Part shown: piece after piece, positions 19,310 to 29,504 of the stretch
How positions within the stretch are numbered: position 1 is the stretch's first letter
Layout: every line of letters begins with the position of its first letter
Virus record (IMG/VR): IMGVR_UViG_3300015206_000008
Location: 1-30,654 of that record
Direction: 5' to 3' (one strand)
Length of the DNA: 30,654 bases
Source of the DNA: a virus
Translations under genes and position numbers: made by a program
Notes under the pieces: generated by a model
What the model saw: only the letters and a program-made list of their open reading frames with translations
What the model was told of the DNA's origin: nothing
Database searches by the model: none

Positions 19310-19807
19310 TTAGTTTGCTGATGTGGATGCTCCAGGAAGGGGAATATCAGCGGGCCAGTTGCCGGTCAAAATCATATTCTCGAGGCGAGTCGCGCGGGCG
19401 GCTTTCACTTGCGAGACCCAGAGGGCATTGCCCTTGATCTCCGCCACGGCGGCAGGGTAGTCCTGTTTCGCTAAATAAGCTAGGAAGTGAGGCCAATTTA
19501 GCAATCCGTGGACCCCGATGTTGTACGCAATGTCAGCGAGGGCGACCTGGCGCACGGGATCCAGCGCCGCATACCACGGAATGACGAGCAGCCCGGTCTG
19601 CGTCTTGGCGATGCGGTTCTTCTCGAGGAATGCGAGCTCGACGGGGTCGAACGGGATCATCAAATTGAGGCCGATACCCACCGACAGGTTGCCCACCAGA
19701 GTCATGCCCTTGAGGAACGTCTTGCCCGTGGCGTCATCGTAGATCAGCAGCTTATTGCCCTCCTCGACCTCGAGTTCGGCGTCCAAGTGATCGGCGGGTG
19801 TGCTCAT
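19310..19807 (-). CDS. T4-type lysozyme (endolysin, GH24)
   Basis: A 165-residue muramidase. The N-terminus has EEGNKLLIYDDATGK (15-29) and LSVGIGLNL (41-49). By comparison with T4 lysozyme, Glu16 is the catalytic acid and Asp25 its partner, while the third position (Thr26 in T4) is Ser42 here, and the usual His of GIGH is Leu. The later DIAYNIGVHGLLNW fits the conserved 'D..yN.G...l' region. It cuts the glycan strand of host peptidoglycan. The ATG at 19807 overlaps the stop of the giant gene in an ATGA. There is no signal peptide, so release depends on a holin. Confidence 0.85.
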   Translation of the reverse strand: MSTPADHLDAELEVEEGNKLLIYDDATGKTFLKGMTLVGNLSVGIGLNLMIPFDPVELAFLEKNRIAKTQTGLLVIPWYAALDPVRQVALADIAYNIGVHGLLNWPHFLAYLAKQDYPAAVAEIKGNALWVSQVKAARATRLENMILTGNWPADIPLPGASTSAN

Positions 19808-22800
19808 GCGAAATCCTCGAGGGAGGCCGCGACGCGCGGCTTGGGGTGTTCGGGCAGGGAGCGCCATAACTCGGCAAAGGCGGGCATGCCGGCACCTCTG
19901 AGCGCCGCGGCGGCATCCTCCCGTCCCTTGCCCTCGATCAGCGAGGAGATTTTATCGGCCGCTTCCTTGGCCTTGACCTTGTCCTGGCGGATGTCGTGCT
20001 CGGTGCCTTTCTCATGGACCTTCGATTCACGTATTTCATCGCGTAGGCTCGCCGCTTCCTGCTCATCGCCTTTTTGGATCGCCACTTTGAGACGCCGATT
20101 TAGGCCCCGGATATAGGACTTCTCGGTCTCGCGTAGCTGGTAGCGCTCCATCTGCTCAGGGCTCGTGACGCGCGCCGGCGCGGGGCCAAAGCCGACATAG
20201 GGCATGGTGGAGAGCACCTTGCCGCGCGTGTCCATCTCCCCGGCGCCCACGAACTGCTTGGTGCCTTGCAACGAGAAGGGCTGCACCTGGCGCGCGCCAT
20301 AGAGAATGCTGTCCCAGGTCTGGCGCTCCCAGGAATGATCGGGATTGCGCACCGCGTTGCCGAAGAAGTCCTCGTTGGCATAGATCGAATGGGCGATGCC
20401 GAAGATCGGGTTCGCCTTGTTGATGATGGTGGTCATCGGCTGGGTGGCGTACTCGTACAGATCCTTGGTGTAGGAGGGCATGGAGATGCGCTCTTTGGTG
20501 CCGTATTTGGTCTTCCGTCCGGTCCAGGGGAAGAAGTAATCCTTGATCTCCTCCGGGCCCTTGCCGGTGAAGAGGTACGTGAGCGCGGCGCCCAATATCA
20601 TGGTGGTGGCAATGAGGGCGAGTGCGTACGGGATCTTGTGTCCCACCTTTTCCGCGATGCGGTGCAGCTTAGATTTCTGCGCCTCGTAATCAAGCCGCGC
20701 CTGGGAAGTCCTCGAGAGCGGCGGGGCGTTGAGTTCTGCCGGCGCGCCACGTGCCATATAGTCGAGTAGCTTGATGACATCGATGGGCGCGCCGCCGAGC
20801 TCGCGGATGGTCCCCAAATTCCACCCCACCGCACGCACCATCATGTGATTGACGTCCTTGAAGGTGCGGTTCCAAAAGACGTTGTCGTAGACCATCTCGC
20901 CCAATCGATTGTCGACCGAATTCCAGATCTTCTGCATCGCATCGGCAAAAACCACCGGATCCTCGAGCGGGTTCCTGCGGATGTGATCGGCGGCAAGGTC
21001 CGAGAACACGCCCAGTTTCTGCAAGGGGACGATGTGTTCCATGATGATGGACGTCGAGGCCCGGGTCATGCGGCCGGCGATCTCGAGCGCCGACATGATG
21101 GGCGCGATTTTCAAAGGCTCCAGGCGCCAGACCTCTTGCAAGTCGCGCCACAACCGCTGCGCGTATTGCTGCGGGAAGGACGTCAGCACTTTCGTGATTG
21201 AGTCCACCTCGCCGCGGGGTTTGGTGAGCGCGGCCTTGATGTCACTGGCCAGTGTCGCGAAGCCCACGCCCTTGAACGGCGAGAGGCCTTGCGCGGCCTG
21301 GAAGTAGTTGTCCATCTTGATCCGGCCGCCGGCGGCCATCAGTCCCTCGACGATGCGGCGCATCTGCGGGGTGGCGCCACCTAAGTTCGAGTAGGCCTTG
21401 AGCAGCTGGCTGCCGCGGCGGATGTTCCACACCGGACCGCCTAATATTCCCTCGAGCAGTGCCTGCGCGGCTTTCAAAGGCTCGCCGTGCGCCAGGCGCT
21501 CGATGGATAGTGCGTTCTTGGAAATGATGGCATCGAGCGTGGTGAAGCCCAAATGGAAGGCCGAGAAGCCGAGCTGCAGCGCGTTGACCGCGTTCGACAT
21601 CACCCTAAAGATTTGGGCGGGGAGGAAATTGCGCAGCGCGGAGGCGGATAGGTGATTGTTGATCACGCGCGCCGCGTCGGTCGGCATGATGTACTTGCCG
21701 CGCTCGATAAACCCTTGCTCGGCTTCACTCCACTGGCGCACGCGCCCCACCGCGTCATTGATCTCGGCCCAGTCATCCGGGCGCAGTTTGCTCGCGGGGA
21801 GGAACTTGGCCAGGCCCTCGTCCTTGAAGCGCTGCATGAGCTTCACACCGGTGTAGAAGCGCATCATCTCGCGCAGCTTGGCGAAGGCCAGCACCAAGGG
21901 ATTGCTGCTGATGGGCACCAGGCCTGCGTCCAGGCCCTCGCGCGTGGTCGGGATGGTACGTTCCTTCAAGAAGGACGCGGGGCCTTTTAAGGGCCGGCGG
22001 CCGAAGATCTGCCCGAAGATCTTCTTGGCCTTATCGTCGCGCTGCCAGATGTGCGGGAAGTAGTTCTCGATGAAGTTATCGAGCGCGCCCACCCCTAACC
22101 CTCGGATGTTCTCCCGCCAGCCGTCCAAGAGCTTGCGGATGGCATCGGCCGCGGGCTGCAGGTCGGGCCGGGTGGGTTTGCCGCCCTCCATGGCATCAAT
22201 GAACTCGTACCGGTCCGGAATGGAGAGCGTGTCGAAGACCTTGCTGAATCGCTCGAGGTTCTTGAGCGCCTCCTCGCTGTTTTGCGCGAGCTCGCCCAAG
22301 GCCTCGCGCGTGACGATGGCGGTCGCCTTCGATGCCTCCGACACGCCGGCAGGGTCCGCGATGCGCCGAAGCGATAGCGTGAATTCGTTGTTCGGGATGG
22401 CCGCGACCGCTCGGCGCGCCATGGCGTAGGCGCCTTTCTTCGGGGTCGGCGCCTCCGCGCCGGCGCTGCCCTTGCGACGCTTCAGGAACATGGGTTGACC
22501 GGCCATGACACTGTCCCGCATAGCGGGCGTGATCTGCACCGTGTGCGCCGGGATGGCTTCCATCTCGCCGTGCAACTTGCCGCCCAACCTCCCCATGAGC
22601 GGCTCGCTCGCCGCCTCGTTGACTGCCTGGGAAAACGTCCGTCCCTGCTCCATGGCATTGATGACGTCGCGCAGCTCCTGTTTCTCGTCTCCGGTGACAG
22701 ACCTGTCGTGCAGGTTCTCGCGCTCGAATTCCTTCAACTCACCGAGTGTGTGGACTGGCCCCACGTAGTGCTTACCCATCTGCGTGCCGGCGACGGTGCC

Positions 22801-25800
22801 CGGCTCCACGCTCGAACCCCACTTCTTCACCAGCTTATTGACGGCCTTGGGGAGGATATCGTCGTAGAAGCCGCGCATGCCGGCACCGCCGACTTTCAGG
22901 TCATCGCCTTTGAAGGTGATCGTCCCCTCATCGCGGCGGCTGACGGCCTTCTGTGCCATATCCTTGCCGATGAGGTCCGCCAGTTTCTTCTCTGAGAGAT
23001 CGTTATGCTCTGCGACCGTGGTGCTGCCCTTGCGCGCAACCAGGTTGTAGCTGTCATTGCCGATCGCCGTGACGTGGATTTTGTCCGCCACCTGCTGCAT
23101 GTTGTAGCGCTCGGCATTGGTGCTGCCGGTATCCCACGAAAGAGCGTCATAGCCGCGCTCGGCGGCATAGCGCAGCATTCGCTTCATCGCGAGCTCGGGC
23201 CACGTGGTCTTGAAGGGCGCATCAGGCACCACGCCGCTATTACCTTCGGCAGCCGCCCATCCGTGCGGATTCGTCGCTTGCGCATCGGCTAGGAGACGCA
23301 CGCGGCGGTACGTCACGAGCGTCGCGACGTCGGCGCTCGGCATATCGCCCCAGCGGCTTTCCCAGTCCTCGTGGCTCAAGATGGCATTCATCGCCTGGGC
23401 GGTCGAATCGAATCCCAAGTCATCGTTTGCCGAGATCGCGTGCCTAGCGCCCTCGGTGGCGTTGCTGAGTTCGCCCACCGTGACCGTCCCAGCCGGCAGC
23501 CGGGTGGGGTCGACATACCCGCCCTTGCGACCTGCCTGGTGCCAATCAGACTGGATCTCATGCAGGTGCAACACCCGTTCGCCATTGGGCCCGGTTCGAT
23601 CATCGAAACGGATATGCGCCAAGACGTTTTTCTCGTCCCAGTGCTGGGACCGATAGTTGCCACCGTTTTTAGCCAGACCCTGCGCATTGGCATCGTCTTG
23701 CGTGGCGGCGTATAGCACGCGGTTTGCAACGATAGATTGCTGCATAGCGTGCCGTGCATCGGATCGAAGTGCTGGGCTCATCCTGTCCACTGCCGCGTGT
23801 AGCTTTGTGATCGCCTCGTCCCTGATGACATTACCGCGAGGGGTGGCCGCGTCGGCCAGCCAGTGGCTCGCATTGGCGCGCAGCACCTGATCATGCGCAG
23901 GTAGGAAGTCCATGAATGCGCGCTCGTAGAATCTGCTGTCGGTCTCAGCCTTGAGCCGCGCCGCGGCGGACACCCTCGCCCGCTCAGTCGCTGCGGCGTC
24001 AGTCTTGGACTCCGCCAGCGTCATCAGCAACTCGCGGTAGTTCTTGCCGCCAGGCGTGGCCCATTGCGGGTACTTCGGGGGCGAGAGCGGCCCCTTGCGC
24101 AATTTGTCCAGCAGGTCCAGGGCCACAGGAGGGATGTCTCCGTCGTGCGCCTCCGAGGCAATGCCGTGCTCGTCCACCGTCATCAGGTACGGCTGCCCGG
24201 TGACATCGTCCTCATGCACCTGGTAGCCCATGTCGCGCAGTTCTTGGAACACAGCCTCGTACGGTGGCTCCTTCGTCACCATATCCTGCACGTTGATGCC
24301 CATGCGGTAGAGCTCTTCCAGCATGTGCTCGGTGTCGGGGCCGCCGGCCATGAGCACATTGAGTTGCTCGTTCTCAAGATCGCCGTAGCCCGACGCAGCC
24401 ATGCGCTCGTTTAGCTGATCTAGCTGATCATCGTTGAGCGCCGCTTGCGGGGTGCCACCGTGCTCGACCTCCCCCACGCGGACAGTATGCGCATGCACAA
24501 ACTCGGCTACTTCGGCCTTGGCTACCCGGCCGCGGCCTTCCAACCAGTCTTTCAGTCCCGTCCATTGCAGTTCCTCTGCCTTCACCCCGGGCATGTTGCG
24601 AAGCGTCGCCTCCCACTCGGCGCCGGTGCCCTTGTCGCGCTTGGCCGCATCGACCGCTTTGGCCAATCCTGAGAAGAAGGTATCCTGTCGGCCTGCGAAC
24701 GCTGGCTCACCAGTGCGAGACTTACCGCCTGGTTCCGTTTCGCTGCCGGCGCGGCCCTGGGACCGACGTAGGTACGATTCGAGATCGGCCAGCGTTCGCT
24801 TCACAAAAAGCTCGTCGAACTTCTTCGGTAAGCCCCAGGCACTGCGCCACAGGTCCCGCAGCATGGCCAGCAGCTTGGTCAACCAGCGCTTGGCGCGCGC
24901 CGGGATGCTCTGGCCGGCGCTGTATTGCTGTCCGTAGTAGGCGAGCACCTCTTCGGCCGCGCGGTTGCGATGGCTCGCATTCAACGGGTTGAAGGTGCCG
25001 GGATACTCCGCCTCGCCCCGCTGCCGGAATGCCGCCGGCATGGCCTCGCGCACCCCGTCCAAGATCGCCTGGTATTGGGCGTTGCGGGCATCGCCGAAGG
25101 CCGCGCGCAGCCCGAAGTGCGTGATGTACTCGTGCGCCATGGTGGTGGCGACGGCGCCGGGGGTCGAGAATTGGTCCGCCACCAGATGGATGGTTTCGGT
25201 GGGCGGGTGCAGGAACGCGGTGACATCGCCGTCCTCGTAGCCAGCCAGGTCAAAGGAGAACTTCGGATTCGCTTGCAGTTCGGCCAGGTTCTTCGCCACC
25301 ACGACGTTGGGCTTCACGGAAAAGCCCTTGAGGATTTTGTCGACCTGGGCGCGCACCTCGAGCGGAGACATGCCGCGTCCCGCGGTCGGGCCCTCACCCT
25401 TGCGCACCGGCGGACCAATCCGTTCGATGCGATCCAGGTGCGGGCGCTTCGGACCCGCCTTGTCCTCCTTCGGCTTGCCATCATCGACGGGCGCCGCGGG
25501 CGCAGCTTTCTCCGGCCAGCCAGCCTCGATCATGGCGCGCACCTTGCGCAAGTCCGAGTGCGCTACCCGCAGCGTCGAGCGTCGGCCCTTTTGGATCGAC
25601 CAGAAGATATCCCGGGCACGCATCTGCTCCGGGGTGCTGGCGATCGCGTAGCCGGTCGGTACCCCGAGTTCACGCAATATGACTCCCTCGAGATCCTGCA
25701 TATCAGCGACGCTCTTCGTCTTCTCGATGAAGGCCCTTACCATGCCCATCGCCTGCACGTAGTCGCGCCGGCCCTGCGGGGTGTTGTTGCGCGGCTTCGC

Positions 25801-28800
25801 GCCCAGCTGATCCATGAGCACCTTGGAGATCGCCGCCACATCCTTCGGCATGCCCGCCTCGATCAACTTGCCCCACTGCGGATTCCAGACCGCTTTCTTG
25901 GTGACGAGTCCCGCAGCCTCGGTCTCGGTCATCTCGGAGAGGTCGGATAAGCGCATGCCGCGCTCCGCCCAGCGATCCTTGCGCGCTCCGCCGATCTTCG
26001 CGCCCGCGTCCTCCAAAGCGCCCGACTTGCTAACTTGCGCAGGTTCGCGAGTTGGCTGATCGGTGAGATCGGTTTGCTTACGTGCCTGGCTGAACAGGTC
26101 ATCCGGTCGTCCGGTCTCCACCGACTCCTGCCCGCTGCTGCGCCGTTTGTCGAGTTCGGCTTCTAGGCGCTTGATCTCATTCTTGACGTTGTTGTTCGCG
26201 CCGAAAAGGTCCTGCTGCACGCCCGGGGGTTTGCCGCCCTTACGCATGAACGGGATGGCATCAAGATCGCTACGGCTGCTCTCGAGGTCGCCCTCCTCGT
26301 TCAAACCCGCCCGTTCGATCTCCCGCTCGAGGCGCTCCTGTTCCGCGCGCAGCTTCTCCAAGCGGCTGTGCGCATCAGCATCGGTGAGCTTCGCGAGATC
26401 CTCATCCGACAACGGATGGCTCCAGTCGCGCCCGATTTCACCTACCTGCGCTTGATTGCGCGAGCTCAAAACCTTGGTGCCGCGCAGCTCGTCGTCGATC
26501 TTGTCGAGCAACACGTTGGGGTCGTAGTGCCCCTGTTTGTTGGCTACCGGGTAACCGGCTTCGTGTAGCGCTTCCGCGGCATGATCGAACGATAGACCGC
26601 CTTTCCGAAAGGCCCGACGGATGCCCACGTGCGCTGCCGATAGCGCCATATCGGCTGGGTCAATCCCTTGGCGCGCAGCCTCTTCGCTATCGAGGCCGCG
26701 AGGATGGCGCGCGAGAAATCCCAGTAGTGAGTCGTGGCGGGGATCCGGGCCAGCGCCTCGGACCACTTTCGCACGAGGAACGGATTCCGGATCGATCGGC
26801 TCCTTGAGGTTGCCCTCTTTGAGCCAGCGCTTGAGCTGGTTGGGATCGAGTTCCGTGATGCCGCCGAAGCCTTTCCAGCCCTTCTGGTAGTGATCAAGGT
26901 AAGTCTGCTTCGCATCCGCGGCATCCTTCGCCCCCAATATGACCTTATGCTCATCGAAAGTCTTTCCGGTGGGATCCAATTGGTCAATGACATGCGCCTT
27001 GTCTCCCTTGCCCGCCATGAACACATCGACGCCATCGCCATCGGCACCATCGGTGCGCGTGAATTCACCGTACGGCACCTTCATCTTGCGCTTCGCGGGC
27101 GTGCCATCGGGCAACTTGAATGAGCGGAAGGACCCGGTCGGGTTCTCGATGCCGATGGGCAGGCCATGCCACGACGTGCGCTCCTTGATGCGTGGCTTGC
27201 CGTTTGGCGCTAGGTCTCCTCCCTGTGCGGCAGCGGTGACGCCAGCCTCCGGCAGATCCGTTTCGCTGTCGCGTCGCGCCGCCTCGCCTTCGTGCTCGGC
27301 TGCACGCTTCGGAATAATTTCCGGGACAAACGGCTTGAGCGTTCCCTCATCGGCGTCGCGCTGGTTGGCCACCCGCTCGCGCTCGGCCGCCCGCTGCTCG
27401 GGGCTCAACGTCATGTCCTGGCGCGGTCCTTCGGTCGGTGCCCCAGCCCGTACCGTTTCTGGGACAGTCTCCTGTGTGGGACTCTCGCCGGTAGTCGTGA
27501 TGTCCTGCAGGGTCGTCGGTTTGGGTTTCTCCCCGGTTATAACCGGGTTTTTACCGGGGGTAGAAACCTCCTCGGCCTTCGGCTGTGTGGGAGTTTCGAC
27601 GGGCTTGGCAGGCTTCGTGCCCACCAGCTTGCGCGCCGCGGCCATGGCCTCGCGCGCCACCGCCGCGGTGTCGAAGTGCACGATGGGCTCGCCCTTCACA
27701 TGTACCGACCAGCCTTCCTCTTCCGGCTGCAGACTCACATCCGAGCGCTTCTCCGCCCGCGATGCCGCTTCATTGAGCGCTTCGGTCTTGGCCTGGTAAG
27801 TCGCACGTGCGTTTGGTGCGCCGGCAGCCGGACCGGCCGCGGGTCCTTGATCTGCACTGGGGGCGGCGGCGGCAGGTCCGGAAGGCCCAGCAAGGCGGCG
27901 AGTCCCCCGCTGATCGCTGGTGGAAACATCAGTCGATTCATAGCGTCTTGTCCCCTCGTTGAATTTATAGCCCGGGTATTCCTCGCCCGGTGCGGGCTTC
28001 GCTCCGGCGCTTAAGTTCTCCCCGGCACTCGTGTAGCGGGCATGCAGCTCGTCCGCATCGGTCTTTGCTTGGGCTCTGGCGTTGGCCGGCGCGGCAAGCC
28101 GCTCCTCGCCTGCCTTGATGAAGCCGGCCGTGGTGGCTGCCACGACGCCGGTATAGGCAATGTCTTTTAAGGCATCGGAGAGACTGGTGTTCTCGTGCAC
28201 GATGCCCGCATCGACCGCCTTTTGAATCGAGGCCTGCAGGATGCCGCCCGCACCGTTTGCGACCATCGCCCCGCCGATGCGCCCGCCGACCGTCTTAGAC
28301 GCCGCGGCGCCGACCATGCGATCGAGCATGACTTTTCCTAACGGGGACTTGGAGAGCACCGCGGACACGGGCACGGCGCCGGCTGCATCGGCCACCGCGT
28401 AGAGCACGCCTGCGGTATTCGCGATCTTGTCGGAACTCGCGGCTAAGTCCGCTGCCGACTGGCGCAGCGCTTCTGATTGTGGGTTTAAGCCGCGCTTCTC
28501 CCCGATCGGCGCCGCGGCATCGACCGCATCCGCCCGCTCGAGGAGCGCGCTCACCTGATCGTCGATCTTATCCTTCGCCTCCGCGCGCTGGGCGGGTGCG
28601 AACAGGGCCACCGCGGTAGCGCCGCCGGCTGCAACGCCTAAGCCCGGGGAGCCGACCGCGGTGCCGGCGAGGGTAGCGCCCGCGACCATCCCGAGCTCAG
28701 GAATGGCGAGCGCGGTGTTAAACGCGATGCCCTTCAAGCTCCACGGGTCGAGCTTGCCGTGCATGAGATCCGTGGGCTGCCAGGCGCGCTCTTCGGCCCA

Positions 28801-29502
28801 GGCCGTTGCGCGTGCCGTGGTGCCGCCCGTGCGATTCGCTTGGCCCTTCTCGAGCGTCTCCTTGGCGTCCGCCATGGCGCTCGCCTGCTCCTCCGGTGTC
28901 ATCCCCGCGTACTGCGCCCACTGGCCAGCGAACACAGTCGGATCAATCCCAAGTTTGATCGCGGTCTTGCGCACCGCCGGATCCTTGGCCATCGTTGGGA
29001 CGTCGGGAATGCCGCTCGACCCTGACCCCATTGAGCGCGCCGCGACCTGGGGCAGCACATTCAAGGCCGCCATCGTCTGCTCGGCGCTCTGCACTTGAGC
29101 GGCGCCCGTAGTCTCCTGGTAGCCGGCCTTGATCTTGGAGACTTGCGCGCCCAAGAGGTGCGGATAGGCCGTGGCGAGCGTCGATACGTCGGGCCCAGGC
29201 GCCAAGAACTTATCCGCATCCGCGCCGATCGACTGTCCCAAGGAGGAGAGCACGCCGGTCTGATAGTGCTGATCAGGATCCTGTGAACTCTGCGGTTCAT
29301 GGCCGAAGAGCAGTTGCTTGGTGCGGGTCATCAGGCCGCGCGTGTTGTCGATCGGATGCGCGTTCGGATCCTGATGCGCTCGCACGAGCGCCGGGGTCGA
29401 GGAGGTATCCGGCCCTACCGGCGTCCAAGGATCCACGGGAGCCGCCGCGCCGGTCGGCGCTGGTGTGTCAGGCCCCTGCGCGATCCAGTCGCCTTCGGCC
29501 AT
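19804..29502 (-). CDS. Giant phage polyvalent protein (3232 aa), probably virion-delivered
   Basis: A single 9.7-kb frame. Visible parts in order: an N-terminal region with Gly/Ala-rich hydrophobic stretches (about 257-300, 358-378, 448-460); Pro/Thr-rich linkers (500-760); an inorganic-pyrophosphatase-like polyvalent domain (about 765-905: NPTGSFR, YGEFTRTDGADGDGVDV, FDEHKVILG); a conserved FRKGGLSFDHAAEALHEAGY element near 960; a coiled-coil stretch (about 1030-1130); a metallopeptidase-like domain with AHEYITHFGLR (HExxxH at 1457-1462); a large module with HEIQSDWHQ (about 1981-1989) and GMRGFYDDILP (from 2208); ENYFPHIWQ (about 2479-2487); and a transmembrane segment (about 2957-2980). 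Proteins of this kind are carried in virions or made early to protect injected DNA and disarm the host. Domain names rest on motif recognition. The ATG follows the previous stop by 2 bp. Confidence 0.85.
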   Translation of the reverse strand: MAEGDWIAQGPDTPAPTGAAAPVDPWTPVGPDTSSTPALVRAHQDPNAHPIDNTRGLMTRTKQLLFGHEPQSSQDPDQHYQTGVLSSLGQSIGADADKFLAPGPDVSTLATAYPHLLGAQVSKIKAGYQETTGAAQVQSAEQTMAALNVLPQVAARSMGSGSSGIPDVPTMAKDPAVRKTAIKLGIDPTVFAGQWAQYAGMTPEEQASAMADAKETLEKGQANRTGGTTARATAWAEERAWQPTDLMHGKLDPWSLKGIAFNTALAIPELGMVAGATLAGTAVGSPGLGVAAGGATAVALFAPAQRAEAKDKIDDQVSALLERADAVDAAAPIGEKRGLNPQSEALRQSAADLAASSDKIANTAGVLYAVADAAGAVPVSAVLSKSPLGKVMLDRMVGAAASKTVGGRIGGAMVANGAGGILQASIQKAVDAGIVHENTSLSDALKDIAYTGVVAATTAGFIKAGEERLAAPANARAQAKTDADELHARYTSAGENLSAGAKPAPGEEYPGYKFNEGTRRYESTDVSTSDQRGTRRLAGPSGPAAAAPSADQGPAAGPAAGAPNARATYQAKTEALNEAASRAEKRSDVSLQPEEEGWSVHVKGEPIVHFDTAAVAREAMAAARKLVGTKPAKPVETPTQPKAEEVSTPGKNPVITGEKPKPTTLQDITTTGESPTQETVPETVRAGAPTEGPRQDMTLSPEQRAAERERVANQRDADEGTLKPFVPEIIPKRAAEHEGEAARRDSETDLPEAGVTAAAQGGDLAPNGKPRIKERTSWHGLPIGIENPTGSFRSFKLPDGTPAKRKMKVPYGEFTRTDGADGDGVDVFMAGKGDKAHVIDQLDPTGKTFDEHKVILGAKDAADAKQTYLDHYQKGWKGFGGITELDPNQLKRWLKEGNLKEPIDPESVPRAKVVRGAGPDPRHDSLLGFLARHPRGLDSEEAARQGIDPADMALSAAHVGIRRAFRKGGLSFDHAAEALHEAGYPVANKQGHYDPNVLLDKIDDELRGTKVLSSRNQAQVGEIGRDWSHPLSDEDLAKLTDADAHSRLEKLRAEQERLEREIERAGLNEEGDLESSRSDLDAIPFMRKGGKPPGVQQDLFGANNNVKNEIKRLEAELDKRRSSGQESVETGRPDDLFSQARKQTDLTDQPTREPAQVSKSGALEDAGAKIGGARKDRWAERGMRLSDLSEMTETEAAGLVTKKAVWNPQWGKLIEAGMPKDVAAISKVLMDQLGAKPRNNTPQGRRDYVQAMGMVRAFIEKTKSVADMQDLEGVILRELGVPTGYAIASTPEQMRARDIFWSIQKGRRSTLRVAHSDLRKVRAMIEAGWPEKAAPAAPVDDGKPKEDKAGPKRPHLDRIERIGPPVRKGEGPTAGRGMSPLEVRAQVDKILKGFSVKPNVVVAKNLAELQANPKFSFDLAGYEDGDVTAFLHPPTETIHLVADQFSTPGAVATTMAHEYITHFGLRAAFGDARNAQYQAILDGVREAMPAAFRQRGEAEYPGTFNPLNASHRNRAAEEVLAYYGQQYSAGQSIPARAKRWLTKLLAMLRDLWRSAWGLPKKFDELFVKRTLADLESYLRRSQGRAGSETEPGGKSRTGEPAFAGRQDTFFSGLAKAVDAAKRDKGTGAEWEATLRNMPGVKAEELQWTGLKDWLEGRGRVAKAEVAEFVHAHTVRVGEVEHGGTPQAALNDDQLDQLNERMAASGYGDLENEQLNVLMAGGPDTEHMLEELYRMGINVQDMVTKEPPYEAVFQELRDMGYQVHEDDVTGQPYLMTVDEHGIASEAHDGDIPPVALDLLDKLRKGPLSPPKYPQWATPGGKNYRELLMTLAESKTDAAATERARVSAAARLKAETDSRFYERAFMDFLPAHDQVLRANASHWLADAATPRGNVIRDEAITKLHAAVDRMSPALRSDARHAMQQSIVANRVLYAATQDDANAQGLAKNGGNYRSQHWDEKNVLAHIRFDDRTGPNGERVLHLHEIQSDWHQAGRKGGYVDPTRLPAGTVTVGELSNATEGARHAISANDDLGFDSTAQAMNAILSHEDWESRWGDMPSADVATLVTYRRVRLLADAQATNPHGWAAAEGNSGVVPDAPFKTTWPELAMKRMLRYAAERGYDALSWDTGSTNAERYNMQQVADKIHVTAIGNDSYNLVARKGSTTVAEHNDLSEKKLADLIGKDMAQKAVSRRDEGTITFKGDDLKVGGAGMRGFYDDILPKAVNKLVKKWGSSVEPGTVAGTQMGKHYVGPVHTLGELKEFERENLHDRSVTGDEKQELRDVINAMEQGRTFSQAVNEAASEPLMGRLGGKLHGEMEAIPAHTVQITPAMRDSVMAGQPMFLKRRKGSAGAEAPTPKKGAYAMARRAVAAIPNNEFTLSLRRIADPAGVSEASKATAIVTREALGELAQNSEEALKNLERFSKVFDTLSIPDRYEFIDAMEGGKPTRPDLQPAADAIRKLLDGWRENIRGLGVGALDNFIENYFPHIWQRDDKAKKIFGQIFGRRPLKGPASFLKERTIPTTREGLDAGLVPISSNPLVLAFAKLREMMRFYTGVKLMQRFKDEGLAKFLPASKLRPDDWAEINDAVGRVRQWSEAEQGFIERGKYIMPTDAARVINNHLSASALRNFLPAQIFRVMSNAVNALQLGFSAFHLGFTTLDAIISKNALSIERLAHGEPLKAAQALLEGILGGPVWNIRRGSQLLKAYSNLGGATPQMRRIVEGLMAAGGRIKMDNYFQAAQGLSPFKGVGFATLASDIKAALTKPRGEVDSITKVLTSFPQQYAQRLWRDLQEVWRLEPLKIAPIMSALEIAGRMTRASTSIIMEHIVPLQKLGVFSDLAADHIRRNPLEDPVVFADAMQKIWNSVDNRLGEMVYDNVFWNRTFKDVNHMMVRAVGWNLGTIRELGGAPIDVIKLLDYMARGAPAELNAPPLSRTSQARLDYEAQKSKLHRIAEKVGHKIPYALALIATTMILGAALTYLFTGKGPEEIKDYFFPWTGRKTKYGTKERISMPSYTKDLYEYATQPMTTIINKANPIFGIAHSIYANEDFFGNAVRNPDHSWERQTWDSILYGARQVQPFSLQGTKQFVGAGEMDTRGKVLSTMPYVGFGPAPARVTSPEQMERYQLRETEKSYIRGLNRRLKVAIQKGDEQEAASLRDEIRESKVHEKGTEHDIRQDKVKAKEAADKISSLIEGKGREDAAAALRGAGMPAFAELWRSLPEHPKPRVAASLEDFA

Positions 29503-29504
29503 GG

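Noticed and set aside
24925-25950. 341-residue plus-strand frame opposite the giant gene
   Set aside because: Antisense shadow of the polyvalent protein, without its own ribosome site or recognisable motif; the same holds for the other plus-strand frames between 19508 and 30434.
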